DNA from: Prolixibacteraceae bacterium JC049
Lineage (GTDB): Bacteria > Bacteroidota > Bacteroidia > Bacteroidales > Prolixibacteraceae
Direction of reading: 5' to 3'
Length of the DNA: 64,000 nucleotides
Assembly (NCBI GenBank): GCA_023369685.1
Contig: SACZ01000002.1
Coordinates: 930,001 to 994,000 of the forward strand
In this document: piece by piece, positions 33,707 to 42,503 of the stretch
Layout of the letters: each line of letters starts with the position of its first letter
Position numbering within the stretch: the stretch's first letter is position 1
Position numbers and translations under genes: made by a program
Notes under the pieces: generated by a model
The model's input: the letters and a program-made list of their open reading frames with translations, nothing else
The model's database searches: none
What the model was told of the DNA's origin: nothing

Positions 33707-36121
33707 ATGTTCAGAAGAAACTATTTAACCGCAATTATTGGTTTGCTGATCCTATGTTCTGCGTCGATGCCGGCCAATAGAAAAGGAAAAGCGAAAAAAA
33801 CGATCTATCATCAGGGATGGATCGATTTCAACAAGAATGGACAGAAAGATGTCTATGAAGATTCTACTGCAGATATTGATGACCGTATAAAAGATCTGCT
33901 TAGTCAAATGACCATCGAAGAAAAAACTTGCCAGATGGTGACACTTTACGGTTATGGCCGTGTAGCCAAAGACGAAATTCCGGTAGAAGGCTGGAAGAAT
34001 GAAATTTGGAAAGATGGTCTTGGAAATATCGATGAAGCTTCCAATGGTGTTTATAAAGATGCCAAATTCAAATTTCCATACGACAAGCACGTTTGGGCTC
34101 TGAATAAAATTCAGAAGTTCTTTGTGGAGGATACTCGTTTGGGTATTCCGGTAGAATTTACCGACGAAGGAATTCGTGGGCTAAACCACTACAAAGCTAC
34201 TTCGTTTCCTGCTCAAATTGGTATGGGTTCTACATGGAACAAAAACCTTTTGTATGAAACAGGTAAATGTATTGGTAGCGAAGGGTATGCCTTGGGATAC
34301 AACAATATTTACTCTCCGGTATTAGACGTTGCTCGCGACCAGCGTTGGGGACGTATTGTGGAGAGTTTTGGTGAAGATCCATTTTTGGTTGCTCAATATG
34401 GAGTGAACTTAGTGAAAGGAGTACAGGAAGAGGGCGTTTCAAGTTCATTGAAGCACTTTGCAATCTACTCTGCTCCTAAAGGAGGTCGCGATGGTCACGT
34501 TCGTTGCGATCCGCACATCACAATGCGTGAGGCGCACCAAATGTATCTATATCCATTCCGAAAAGCCATTGAAGAAGCTGGTGCACGCGGAGTAATGGCT
34601 TCGTATAACGATTACGACGGCGTACCTATTATTGGAAGCTACTATTTCCTTACCGAATTACTTCGTAAAACATATGGATTTAAGGGGTATGTGGTATCAG
34701 ATAGTGATGCTGTTGCCTGGTTGTATACTAAGCACCGTGTAGCTCAGTCGTATAAAGAAGCCGTTAGGCAATGTGTAGTAGCAGGAATGAATGTGCGTAC
34801 CACTTTCAATCCTCCACGTAACTTTGTGAACCCACTTCGTGAACTTATTGCAGAGGGAGCATTATCCGAAGAGTTAATTGATGAGCGTGTGGCAGACGTA
34901 CTATACGTGAAATTTAAAGAAGGACTGTTCGATAAGCCTTATCGCGATGAGAAAAAAGTGAATAAAGTAGTGCGAAACAAAGCTCACCTGGACTTAGCCT
35001 TGCAAGCTTCTCGTGAGTCGATTGTACTTTTGAAAAACAAGAACAACACATTGCCATTGGATGCCAGCAAACTGAAGAACGTATTGGTTTGTGGTCCAAA
35101 CGCAAAAGCACAAAGTAGTTCGTTAAGTCGTTACGGAGCACTAGGAGTACATATCATTACTGGTTTGGAAGGAATTACCAATGAGTTAAAAGGCAAAGCC
35201 AATGTTGAATATGCGCTAGGAGCAGAGCTACACGATAAAGGGTGGCCAGACACTGAAGTGATGGACATTGAAATTTCATCAGAAGAGCAAGCCTTAATCG
35301 ATGAGGCAGTTGCCAAAGCCAAACAGTCGGACGTAGTAATTGCCTTTATGGGTGAAGACGAAAAAATGGTGGGTGAAAACCTTTCACGTAGTAGCTTGCA
35401 GTTACCTGGTCGTCAGAAAGATCTACTAAAGGCATTGAAAGCAACAGGAAAGCCAGTAATTGTTGTTCTAATTAATGGTAGACCATTGGCTATGAACTAT
35501 ACCGATAGACATCTGGATGCATTGATGGCTGCGTGGTTCCCGGGAGAATTTGGTGGAACTGCTATTGCCGATGTACTTTTCGGTAACTATAACCCAGCCG
35601 GACGTTGTGCATCTACATGGCCTCGTTCTATTGGTCAAATTCCAATTAACTTCCCATATAAACCGTTCTCGAATGCGGGACAGGCAAAAAGTGGTCCTAA
35701 CGGAGTAGGAGAAAGTAGGGTAGTTGAACCATTGTACTATTTCGGTTACGGTTTGTCGTATACTACATTTGAATATAGCGAGCTGAAGTTGGAGAATAAT
35801 TTGACTACTCAAGGTGGTGAGCTTAAAGTGAAGTGTACCATTAAAAATACAGGAAAAAAGGGGGGAGACGAAGTTCCTCAGCTTTACATTCACGATGAAT
35901 ACAGTTCGGTAACAACATACGATTGGCAGTTGAGAGGATTCGATAGAATTCACTTGGCTCCAGGAGAAAGTAAAGAGGTTGAATTTGTGGTAAAATCAAA
36001 AGATTTATCTTTGATCAATCGAGATATGAAAGAAGTGGTTGAGGCAGGTACATTCCAGTTAAGAGTGGGAGCTTCATCAACAGATATTCGCTTAAAAGGC
36101 AATTTCGAGATTAAATACTAA
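33707..36121 (+). CDS. Glycoside hydrolase family 3 beta-glycosidase
   Basis: Exported retaining exo-beta-glycosidase of 804 residues from this start. The signal peptide is LTAIIGLLILCSASMPA. The N-terminal TIM barrel has MTIEEKTCQMVTLYG, DEGIRGLN, SPVLDVARDQRWGRIVESFGEDP (key substrate-binding Arg/Asp) and the nucleophile Asp in YVVSDSDAVAW. The second alpha/beta domain is at about 410-620 (LLKNKNNTLPLD, GRQKDLLKAL). A C-terminal fibronectin-III-like domain is at about 680-800. The frame could start at 33665, but a promoter -7 box there and the signal peptide favour 33707. Followed 13 bases later by GH92. Glucosidase versus xylosidase is not resolved. Confidence 0.94.
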   Translation: MFRRNYLTAIIGLLILCSASMPANRKGKAKKTIYHQGWIDFNKNGQKDVYEDSTADIDDRIKDLLSQMTIEEKTCQMVTLYGYGRVAKDEIPVEGWKNEIWKDGLGNIDEASNGVYKDAKFKFPYDKHVWALNKIQKFFVEDTRLGIPVEFTDEGIRGLNHYKATSFPAQIGMGSTWNKNLLYETGKCIGSEGYALGYNNIYSPVLDVARDQRWGRIVESFGEDPFLVAQYGVNLVKGVQEEGVSSSLKHFAIYSAPKGGRDGHVRCDPHITMREAHQMYLYPFRKAIEEAGARGVMASYNDYDGVPIIGSYYFLTELLRKTYGFKGYVVSDSDAVAWLYTKHRVAQSYKEAVRQCVVAGMNVRTTFNPPRNFVNPLRELIAEGALSEELIDERVADVLYVKFKEGLFDKPYRDEKKVNKVVRNKAHLDLALQASRESIVLLKNKNNTLPLDASKLKNVLVCGPNAKAQSSSLSRYGALGVHIITGLEGITNELKGKANVEYALGAELHDKGWPDTEVMDIEISSEEQALIDEAVAKAKQSDVVIAFMGEDEKMVGENLSRSSLQLPGRQKDLLKALKATGKPVIVVLINGRPLAMNYTDRHLDALMAAWFPGEFGGTAIADVLFGNYNPAGRCASTWPRSIGQIPINFPYKPFSNAGQAKSGPNGVGESRVVEPLYYFGYGLSYTTFEYSELKLENNLTTQGGELKVKCTIKNTGKKGGDEVPQLYIHDEYSSVTTYDWQLRGFDRIHLAPGESKEVEFVVKSKDLSLINRDMKEVVEAGTFQLRVGASSTDIRLKGNFEIKY

Positions 36122-36134
36122 ATCCAAATACCAA

Positions 36135-38384
36135 ATGAGACTTTTCAATTTATTTATTGTTGCATGTTGTTTGCTAGGTGTTTCGTGCCAGCAAAAAGCA
36201 ACACAAACGGCTGTAGCTGAAGATCCGCTTCAGTATGTCGATCCGTTTATTGGGACCGGCTTTCATGGCCACACTTTTCCAGGTGCTACTGTACCAAACA
36301 GTATGGTGCAGTTAAGTCCAGATACTCACCTTATGGGGTGGGAAGCTTCTGGAGGATACCACAGCAAAGATTCGTTGATCTACGGATTCAGTCATACTCA
36401 TCTTAGTGGAACCGGAATTGGTGACATGGGCGATGTATTGCTAATTCCTTATACATCGGATGAAGCTAAGCCAGTGGCTAAATTTTCAAAAGATAAGGAA
36501 GAAGCCAGTGCAGGTTACTACAAAGTAGCATTCGACAACTATGATGTTGTATCTGAGTTGACTGCCACTAAGCGCGTAGGTATGCATCGTTATCAGTTTG
36601 CTTCCAATGCCAAAAGAAATGTATTGCTCGATCTGAGTCATATTCTACAGGCCAATTGGGGACATAAAATGGTGGGTAACGAATTTAAAATCATCGATAA
36701 CAAAACCATTTTGGGTGTGCAGCGTACATCTGGTTGGGCTACCGATCATTTAATTGCTTACCGTGCCGAATTTTCGGAGCCTTTTAAGGTAAAAGTAACC
36801 GAGAAAGGAAAAACACTTAAGGGAACCGAATTCAAGGGAGAAAACTTTAAGGTGTATCTTCATTTTGCAAAAAACGAGAAACCATTGTTGGTTAAAGTGG
36901 CTCTTTCGCCTGTTGATGCCGATGGAGCAACTAAAAACCTTCAGGCCGAACTTCCTGGTTGGGATTTCGACAAAGTGGTACGCGATGCAAAGGATGAGTG
37001 GCGCGACGCTTTAACAGGTATTGAAATTGAAACCAACGATAAAGACGTTAAAACCAATTTCTACACAGCCATGTACCATAGCATGGTTTCGCCATACACT
37101 TATCAGGATGTAGACGGACGTTACCGCGGAATGAACAAAGAGGTGATGCAAGCACCTAAAGGATTTGTTAACTACACGGTATTTTCGTTGTGGGATACTT
37201 TCCGTGCATTTCACCCGCTTATCACAATTATTCAGCCTGAAAGAGCAGCTGAGTGGGCTGAGTCGTTGGTACAGAAATACCGCGAAGGTGGTGTATTACC
37301 AAAATGGCCTTTAGCTTCCAACTATACCGGAACAATGGTGGGATATCCTGCAGTTTCTGTTTTGGCCGATGCTGTGGCCAAAAATTTGGTGACAGGTGAT
37401 ATCAACGATTGGTTAAAAGCTTCGGTAACATCGTCGACTTATCAAGCCGATTTTGTGAAGAATAATAAGGGATTCCGTCCAGAAAGAGTGATGCCTCGTC
37501 ATATCTATTTCAAAGAAAAAATGGAATATGTACCATGCGATTCAATCACAGCTTCGGTTTCGTACGGACAGGAAATGGCCTACTATGATTGGTGTGTGGC
37601 ACGTATTGCTGAAGGTGCTGGTAACAAAAAGGTAATGGCCGATTACGATAAGAAAGCCATGTATTTCAAACACTATTTCGATCCATCAACTGGGTTGATG
37701 CGTGGAAAGAAAGCCGATGGTACATGGAAAACTCCTTTCCGCCCTAAATTCTCAGATCACCATCATAGCGATTATGTTGAGGGTAATTCATGGCAGTGGA
37801 GCTTCTTGGTTCCTCATGCAATCGAGGAGTTGAAACAACTTCATGGAGGAGCCGATCATTTCGAATCGATGTTGGATACATTGTTTACAACAAGCTCTGA
37901 AATTGAAGGAGAACACGCTTCTGCCGATATTACAGGGTTAATTGGTCAGTATGCTCATGGAAACGAGCCAAGTCACCACATGGCTTACTTGTACAACTGG
38001 ACCAATGCTCCACATAAAACACAAGAATATATCGATCAGATATTATATGGTTTTTATGAACCAACACCTGCTGGAATCATTGGAAACGAAGATTGCGGAC
38101 AGATGTCTGCCTGGTATGTGTTAAGTGCAATGGGCTTCTATCAGGTGTGTCCTGGAGATGCTACATACACCATTGGTCGCCCTATTGTTGATAAGGCAAA
38201 AATTCGTGTTCCAGGTGGTACTTTCGAGATTATCACTCACAACAATTCAAAGGCCAATAAACACGTACAAAAAGTAGTGCTTAATGGTCAAACATTAGAT
38301 AAACCTTTCTTCTCGCACCAAACGCTTATGAAAGGTGGAAAACTAGAATTCTATATGGGCAGTCAACCTAAAGCTTCCCGTTAG
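36135..38384 (+). CDS. Glycoside hydrolase family 92 exo-alpha-mannosidase lipoprotein
   Basis: Calcium-dependent inverting exo-alpha-mannosidase family, 749 residues. A lipoprotein signal (VACCLLGVSCQQK) suggests outer-membrane or periplasmic anchoring. Family motifs: GTGFHGHTFPGATVPNSMVQ, FSHTHLSGTGIGDMGDV, the central VFSLWDTFRAFHP, VEGNSWQWSFLVPH, GNEPSHHMAYLYNW and EDCGQMSAWYVLSAMGFY, which hold the catalytic acid/base and Ca-site residues. It follows GH3 by 13 bases and ends in a GCAA-loop terminator. The linkage it cuts cannot be read directly; yeast mannan or high-mannose N-glycans are typical for the family. Confidence 0.95.
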   Translation: MRLFNLFIVACCLLGVSCQQKATQTAVAEDPLQYVDPFIGTGFHGHTFPGATVPNSMVQLSPDTHLMGWEASGGYHSKDSLIYGFSHTHLSGTGIGDMGDVLLIPYTSDEAKPVAKFSKDKEEASAGYYKVAFDNYDVVSELTATKRVGMHRYQFASNAKRNVLLDLSHILQANWGHKMVGNEFKIIDNKTILGVQRTSGWATDHLIAYRAEFSEPFKVKVTEKGKTLKGTEFKGENFKVYLHFAKNEKPLLVKVALSPVDADGATKNLQAELPGWDFDKVVRDAKDEWRDALTGIEIETNDKDVKTNFYTAMYHSMVSPYTYQDVDGRYRGMNKEVMQAPKGFVNYTVFSLWDTFRAFHPLITIIQPERAAEWAESLVQKYREGGVLPKWPLASNYTGTMVGYPAVSVLADAVAKNLVTGDINDWLKASVTSSTYQADFVKNNKGFRPERVMPRHIYFKEKMEYVPCDSITASVSYGQEMAYYDWCVARIAEGAGNKKVMADYDKKAMYFKHYFDPSTGLMRGKKADGTWKTPFRPKFSDHHHSDYVEGNSWQWSFLVPHAIEELKQLHGGADHFESMLDTLFTTSSEIEGEHASADITGLIGQYAHGNEPSHHMAYLYNWTNAPHKTQEYIDQILYGFYEPTPAGIIGNEDCGQMSAWYVLSAMGFYQVCPGDATYTIGRPIVDKAKIRVPGGTFEIITHNNSKANKHVQKVVLNGQTLDKPFFSHQTLMKGGKLEFYMGSQPKASR

Positions 38385-38409
38385 ATTATATCAAACCTAA
38401 ATTCATCGT

Positions 38410-38440
38410 AGCCCGGAATAGCAATATTTCGGGCTTTTTA
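38410..38440 (+). terminator. Terminator with GCAA tetraloop, copy 1
   Basis: AGCCCGGAATA (38410-38420) pairs with TATTTCGGGCT (38425-38435) over 11 bp with one G-U, around a GCAA loop, then TTTTT. Nearly identical to the terminator at 39853. Confidence 0.9.
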
Positions 38441-38552
38441 TTTTGTTGAAAATTAGTTGGATATAGGTCTCGATTTTAAATGGGACAATGTTTCAGGAGT
38501 AGGTTGTTCTTCTTTTCTTTAATTTTGATAGAAATAGCTAAATCGAAATAGC

Positions 38553-39827
38553 ATGAGAAAAGTTGGACTATTACTTGTAACGTTAATCGTTATTGGAAGT
38601 GCATGCAAACAGAAAAATGAGAATGTTGATGTACAGGCCTTGGCCAAATGTTATTACAAAGCAGCACCAGAAGGAGTTGAAACCAGGTGGGTGAGTGCTG
38701 AAAATCCAGATGGACTAAAAGGCAAAGGTGCTTTAACCAATAAGGGTGCAAAGGGAGATGCTTATTATCTAATTGCACCAGGGGAGAAGAAAGTAATTTT
38801 TAACCAGCAAGGAGCTGGAATGATTACAAAGATATGGTCAGCCAATTCTGCGCTGTGGGATCCGGAAATGCGACGCCAGGTGAAAATTGAAATGTATTGG
38901 GATAATGCCAATAAGCCTGCTGTTTCTGTTCCTTTTTCCGATTTCTTTGGAGTAGGTTTGGGATTAATGAGAAAGTTTGAATGTGAATTGTTTTCATCTC
39001 CCGAGGGGCGTTCTCACAATTGTTTTATTCCTATGCCTTATCGTAAAGCAGCAAAAATCGAGATTGTTAATGAGTCAGAGAAGATTTTGATGTTCTATTT
39101 CAAGGTTGATTTCCTAAAAGTAAAATCTCATCCTGAAGATGTAATGTACTTTCACACCTATTGGCATCGTGATATGAACACAAAACTGGGAGAAGATTTC
39201 GAAATCTTACCGAATGTAAACGGGCGAGGAAGATACTTAGGAACCAATATTGGCGTAATTGGTAACCCGCTTTATCAAGGTTCATGGTTTGGCGAAGGCG
39301 AAGTAAAAATATTCTTGGATGGAGATAGTGAGCATCCAACTTTAGTGGGGACAGGAACAGAAGATTACATTGGCTCTGGCTGGGGACAGAACGAGTTTGC
39401 AAATGATATTCAAGGATCATTAGTTTCTGACAAGAAAAATGATCTGTATGCATTCTATCGCTATCACACTGTCGATCCGGTTTATTTCCATAAAAACTGT
39501 AAGGTAACCATTCAACAAATGGGAAATGCTCATAGGAATCGCTTAAGAGAGATGCGAAAGAATGGAGCCGAATTAAAAGTGTTATGGTCATATGTGAGTA
39601 AAGATGGAATGAATGCAAGTAAGCGATATCTGGATATGGAGAATCCTCCTAAGATTGAAGAAGATCGTTTCCCCGATGGTGTTTCTACCACATTTTATCG
39701 ACGCGATGATGTGTCAGCAACGGCATACTTCTATCTGGATAAACCAAGTAATGAACTTCCTGCTATTCAGAATAAGGATATTCGAACTAAAGATATGAAG
39801 GAGAAAGTTTTCAAACATACACGTTAG
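38553..39827 (+). CDS. DUF2961 / GH172-type glycan-active lipoprotein
   Basis: Lipoprotein of 424 residues (LLLVTLIVIGSACKQ). DUF2961 was linked to GH172 enzymes that act on difructose dianhydride and some arabinofuranosyl glycans. The family jelly-roll motifs are visible: GMITKIWSAN, KIEMYWDNANKPAVSVPFSD, FFGVGLG, CFIPMPYRKAAKIEI, YLGTNIGV and the acidic LVGTGTEDYIGSGWG. It lies 168 bases after GH92, beyond a terminator, so it has its own promoter, and it ends in a near-identical terminator. The substrate is inferred to be a side-chain of the same glycan. Confidence 0.9.
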   Translation: MRKVGLLLVTLIVIGSACKQKNENVDVQALAKCYYKAAPEGVETRWVSAENPDGLKGKGALTNKGAKGDAYYLIAPGEKKVIFNQQGAGMITKIWSANSALWDPEMRRQVKIEMYWDNANKPAVSVPFSDFFGVGLGLMRKFECELFSSPEGRSHNCFIPMPYRKAAKIEIVNESEKILMFYFKVDFLKVKSHPEDVMYFHTYWHRDMNTKLGEDFEILPNVNGRGRYLGTNIGVIGNPLYQGSWFGEGEVKIFLDGDSEHPTLVGTGTEDYIGSGWGQNEFANDIQGSLVSDKKNDLYAFYRYHTVDPVYFHKNCKVTIQQMGNAHRNRLREMRKNGAELKVLWSYVSKDGMNASKRYLDMENPPKIEEDRFPDGVSTTFYRRDDVSATAYFYLDKPSNELPAIQNKDIRTKDMKEKVFKHTR

Positions 39828-39852
39828 TTTTATCATTTCATATATTAGTAGT

Positions 39853-39883
39853 AGCCCGAAATAGCAATATTTCGGGCTTTTTG
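39853..39883 (+). terminator. Terminator with GCAA tetraloop, copy 2
   Basis: AGCCCGAAATA (39853-39863) pairs perfectly with TATTTCGGGCT (39868-39878) around GCAA, then TTTTTG. One base different from the hairpin at 38410-38435. Confidence 0.92.
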
Positions 39884-39926
39884 TTTCATATAAGATACTT
39901 GCCAATTATTTTTTTTGAAATTCTTT

Positions 39927-39940
39927 GGGGGGATTCAATT
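39927..39940 (+). promoter_or_regulatory. G6 tract in the leader of the second fecR operon
   Basis: GGGGGGATTCAATT stands out in an otherwise T-rich leader about 45 bases before the fecR ATG. No clear -7 TAnnTTTG box is nearby. It could be part of an ECF-sigma promoter; the evidence is only its position and unusual composition. Confidence 0.25.
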
Positions 39941-39976
39941 CGGGAAACATCATTAGGGTGTATTGAATGAAAAACA

Positions 39977-40930
39977 ATGGAAGATAAATTTCCCGAAATA
40001 ATTGCTGCATTGGAAAATCCAACGCAGAATAGTGAGGTGGAAGCCTGGCGAAAGTTATCGCCAGAAAACGAAGCCACTTACCAGCAGGTGCGAAAAGTAT
40101 GGGAGGCAACGGCTCAACCTCGAAATCAATTTCACCCCGATGCAACTACAGCATTAGCAAAAGTAAATAGTCGACTTAAATGGCGTGTGCTAAATCGCTG
40201 GGTGCCCAGAGTGGCAGCTATGTTGTTAATAACGTTGGGAGTGGTATGGGTACTAAAAAGTTATGTTGTTGACGAAATGGTTCAGTATACTGCGAAAAGC
40301 AACGAAACAATTCTTCTTCCTGATAGTACATCGGTAACATTACAAAAAGGGGCTCAAATAAACTATCCTAAAATTTTTACAGATCAAAAACGACAAGTTG
40401 CTTTGGAGGGGAAGGCTTACTTCAATGTAAAGCGAGACACCAAGCGCCCCTTTCTTATTAAAACGTCCAACAGTATAACCCAGGTATTGGGAACTCGCTT
40501 TGTGGTGGCTGCAGCTGCAATGAAAAATGGAGTAGATTCTGTTACGGTAGAGTCGGGGAGGGTGGCTGTTTCTAATCTAAAACAGAAAAGGAAGGTGATT
40601 TTAGCCAAAGGCGATCAGGCCATTTACAATGGTAATTCGCATAAAATGGTTAAACAGCGCAACAAAACAGCCAATTTCATGGCATGGGTTGATGGTAAAC
40701 TTCGGTTTAATAATGTGCGATTGGAAGAGTTGGCAAATGAACTACAAAAAAGGTATCAGGTTGATATTCAGTTTGAAGATAGTGCTATAAAGAAACAACG
40801 ATTTTCTGGAGCGTTTTTAACCAAACAGCCAGTAGATGTGATTCTGAAAATAGTGACAATAACGAGTAATCTAGAGTATACAAAAACCAAAGATGGAACA
40901 ATAATCCTTTCAAAAAAACGAGATGAGTAA
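39977..40930 (+). CDS. FecR-family protein without an adjacent sigma factor
   Basis: Anti-sigma/signal relay protein of 317 residues. Its cytoplasmic N-terminal region (1-75, EVEAWRKLSPENEATYQQV) is the usual sigma-binding fold. A membrane helix lies at about 79-97 (VAAMLLITLGVVWVLKSY). The periplasmic FecR domain has ILLPDSTSVTLQKGAQINYP, LEGKAYFNVKRDTKRPF and VLGTRFVV, and the C-terminal STN-like domain ends in a secretin-type stretch (LEELANELQKRYQVDIQF). No sigma factor precedes it. Its last 8 bases overlap the next gene, so the two are translationally coupled. Its sigma partner is unknown; the one at 1.0-1.6 kb is possible but already has its own FecR. Confidence 0.92.
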   Translation: MEDKFPEIIAALENPTQNSEVEAWRKLSPENEATYQQVRKVWEATAQPRNQFHPDATTALAKVNSRLKWRVLNRWVPRVAAMLLITLGVVWVLKSYVVDEMVQYTAKSNETILLPDSTSVTLQKGAQINYPKIFTDQKRQVALEGKAYFNVKRDTKRPFLIKTSNSITQVLGTRFVVAAAAMKNGVDSVTVESGRVAVSNLKQKRKVILAKGDQAIYNGNSHKMVKQRNKTANFMAWVDGKLRFNNVRLEELANELQKRYQVDIQFEDSAIKKQRFSGAFLTKQPVDVILKIVTITSNLEYTKTKDGTIILSKKRDE

Positions 40931-42503
40931 TTACAGTTACCCTTTAAAACCCCTATTCCTTTTAGTTTTTCTTTTAATTGCATTTTTCTCTCAGGCTCAA
41001 ACCCAAAGTGTTCGGGATATACTGGAGAAGGTGGCCAAAGAGAAACAGTTAGAGCTTTGTTACAGTGATGATCTGGTGGCGTTAGACGATAGTATCGATT
41101 GGCCTGATAACAATTGGGAAACCGACACTATCTTTTTCAAACTAAAAGAAACGACTGGTTATCAATTTCAAATTAGTTCGGGCAATTTGATGATTGTACC
41201 GAGAGAGATTCGAAAAATCCGATTGAGTGGAATGATTAAAGATGCGAAATCGGGTGAACTATTGCCTTATACTAATATTGTTGTGGGCAATACGGGAATG
41301 GGATCTATTTCTAATGCCATTGGGTACTTCGACTTTAAAATGAGTGACGACTGGACAGGAAAGGAACTTACTTTTTCATGCATGGGTTATCATGCTCAAA
41401 AGTTCACTATTCCTAATGATGATGAAGAGGGAATTATTATAAAGTTAGAGCCCAAACCATACAATATAAACGAGATTGTAGTTTTGCCCAATGGTAATGA
41501 AGCACGTGATATTGTGGCCAGAGCAGCTAAGCGAATTAAACGGAATGGTAATCGTAGACGATTTCAGATGGATGCTTTCTATCGCAGGGTTTCGTACCGA
41601 GATTCTACTGTGAAAGAGTTGTTAGAAGCTGCTTTAACAATAAAAGATCCGGGAATAAATACCAGTGCCGCCAATATCAAAGTAAATCTTGATCAATACC
41701 GGAAAAGCACCAATTATTTGATTCCTAGCGAGGAAAGGTGGGCAAAGGCTTTTAAACGAATGGAGAAGTACTTTGGTGGACATCGTAACCTTTTTTACCG
41801 AATGCTTTACAAAGATGGAGTGCGTACAATAAAGGCTTCGTGGTGGTATGAACCATTGGAAGAATTCGAAGATTTTAAATACCAGGTGGAAAGCATAGAG
41901 TGGCTGGACACCATGAAGGTATATAAAATTAGGTATACCTATGATCGACTTTATCCGAGTGGAAAACGAGCGTCGGAATTGGGAGACGATGATGAGGGAG
42001 GATACATATTTGTAAATGCCAATGATTATGGAATTATGCGGATTGATCATTGGTGGAAGCTTGGTTCTGGAAAAAACAAGAGCTATAATTTGAAAGGAGT
42101 TTACTTTTCTAAGAGTAGTTGTGTATATCAAAAATACAATGGTAAATATTACTTAAAATATATTACTAACTTAGGATTCCCAGATGGAAAATCCTGGATT
42201 AAAGATGATAACCCGGATAAGAAGAAGAGAAAGATCATAGGTCGACAATACAACGAAGAAATGTTGGTGATAAATAATATTGCCACAGAGCGGAAGAAAA
42301 TGAAACGCATTCGATATAGAGAATGGTTAGACCGAACTGAAAACTCATTGGAGACAAAGTATGAATATGATTCGGCATTCTGGGCCAATTACAATGTGGT
42401 GAAATTGAAGCCACTTCCTGAGAGAGCAATGAATGAGTTGCAGTGGGAAAAAGCATTGGAAGATCAATTTAAAGAAAATAGTACCACTCATGTTGAAGAT
42501 TAG
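40923..42503 (+). CDS. STN + CarboxypepD-like exported protein without a TonB barrel
   Basis: Protein of 526 residues. The signal peptide is LFLLVFLLIAFFSQAQ. An STN domain at about 30-95 (VRDILEKVAKEKQLELCY) precedes a CarboxypepD_reg-like domain at about 98-180 (SGMIKDAKSGELLPYTNIVV, GSISNAIGYFDF, INEIVVLPNG). The remaining 330 residues match the protein at 13.2 kb (DAFYRRVSYRDST, LLEAALTIKD, DSAFWANYNV). STN plus CarboxypepD normally begins a SusC/FecA-type transporter controlled by FecR; here the plug and barrel are replaced by this soluble region. It overlaps fecR by 8 bases and the ABC ATPase gene by 14. Confidence 0.85.
   Translation: MSNYSYPLKPLFLLVFLLIAFFSQAQTQSVRDILEKVAKEKQLELCYSDDLVALDDSIDWPDNNWETDTIFFKLKETTGYQFQISSGNLMIVPREIRKIRLSGMIKDAKSGELLPYTNIVVGNTGMGSISNAIGYFDFKMSDDWTGKELTFSCMGYHAQKFTIPNDDEEGIIIKLEPKPYNINEIVVLPNGNEARDIVARAAKRIKRNGNRRRFQMDAFYRRVSYRDSTVKELLEAALTIKDPGINTSAANIKVNLDQYRKSTNYLIPSEERWAKAFKRMEKYFGGHRNLFYRMLYKDGVRTIKASWWYEPLEEFEDFKYQVESIEWLDTMKVYKIRYTYDRLYPSGKRASELGDDDEGGYIFVNANDYGIMRIDHWWKLGSGKNKSYNLKGVYFSKSSCVYQKYNGKYYLKYITNLGFPDGKSWIKDDNPDKKKRKIIGRQYNEEMLVINNIATERKKMKRIRYREWLDRTENSLETKYEYDSAFWANYNVVKLKPLPERAMNELQWEKALEDQFKENSTTHVED

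Noticed and set aside
35468-35953. 161-codon minus-strand ORF
   Set aside because: Antisense to the GH3 C-terminal half, which is well supported.
39100-39618. 172-codon minus-strand ORF
   Set aside because: Antisense to DUF2961, low-complexity composition.
41634-42131. 165-codon minus-strand ORF
   Set aside because: Antisense to the STN/CarboxypepD gene, which shows matching homology across this stretch.
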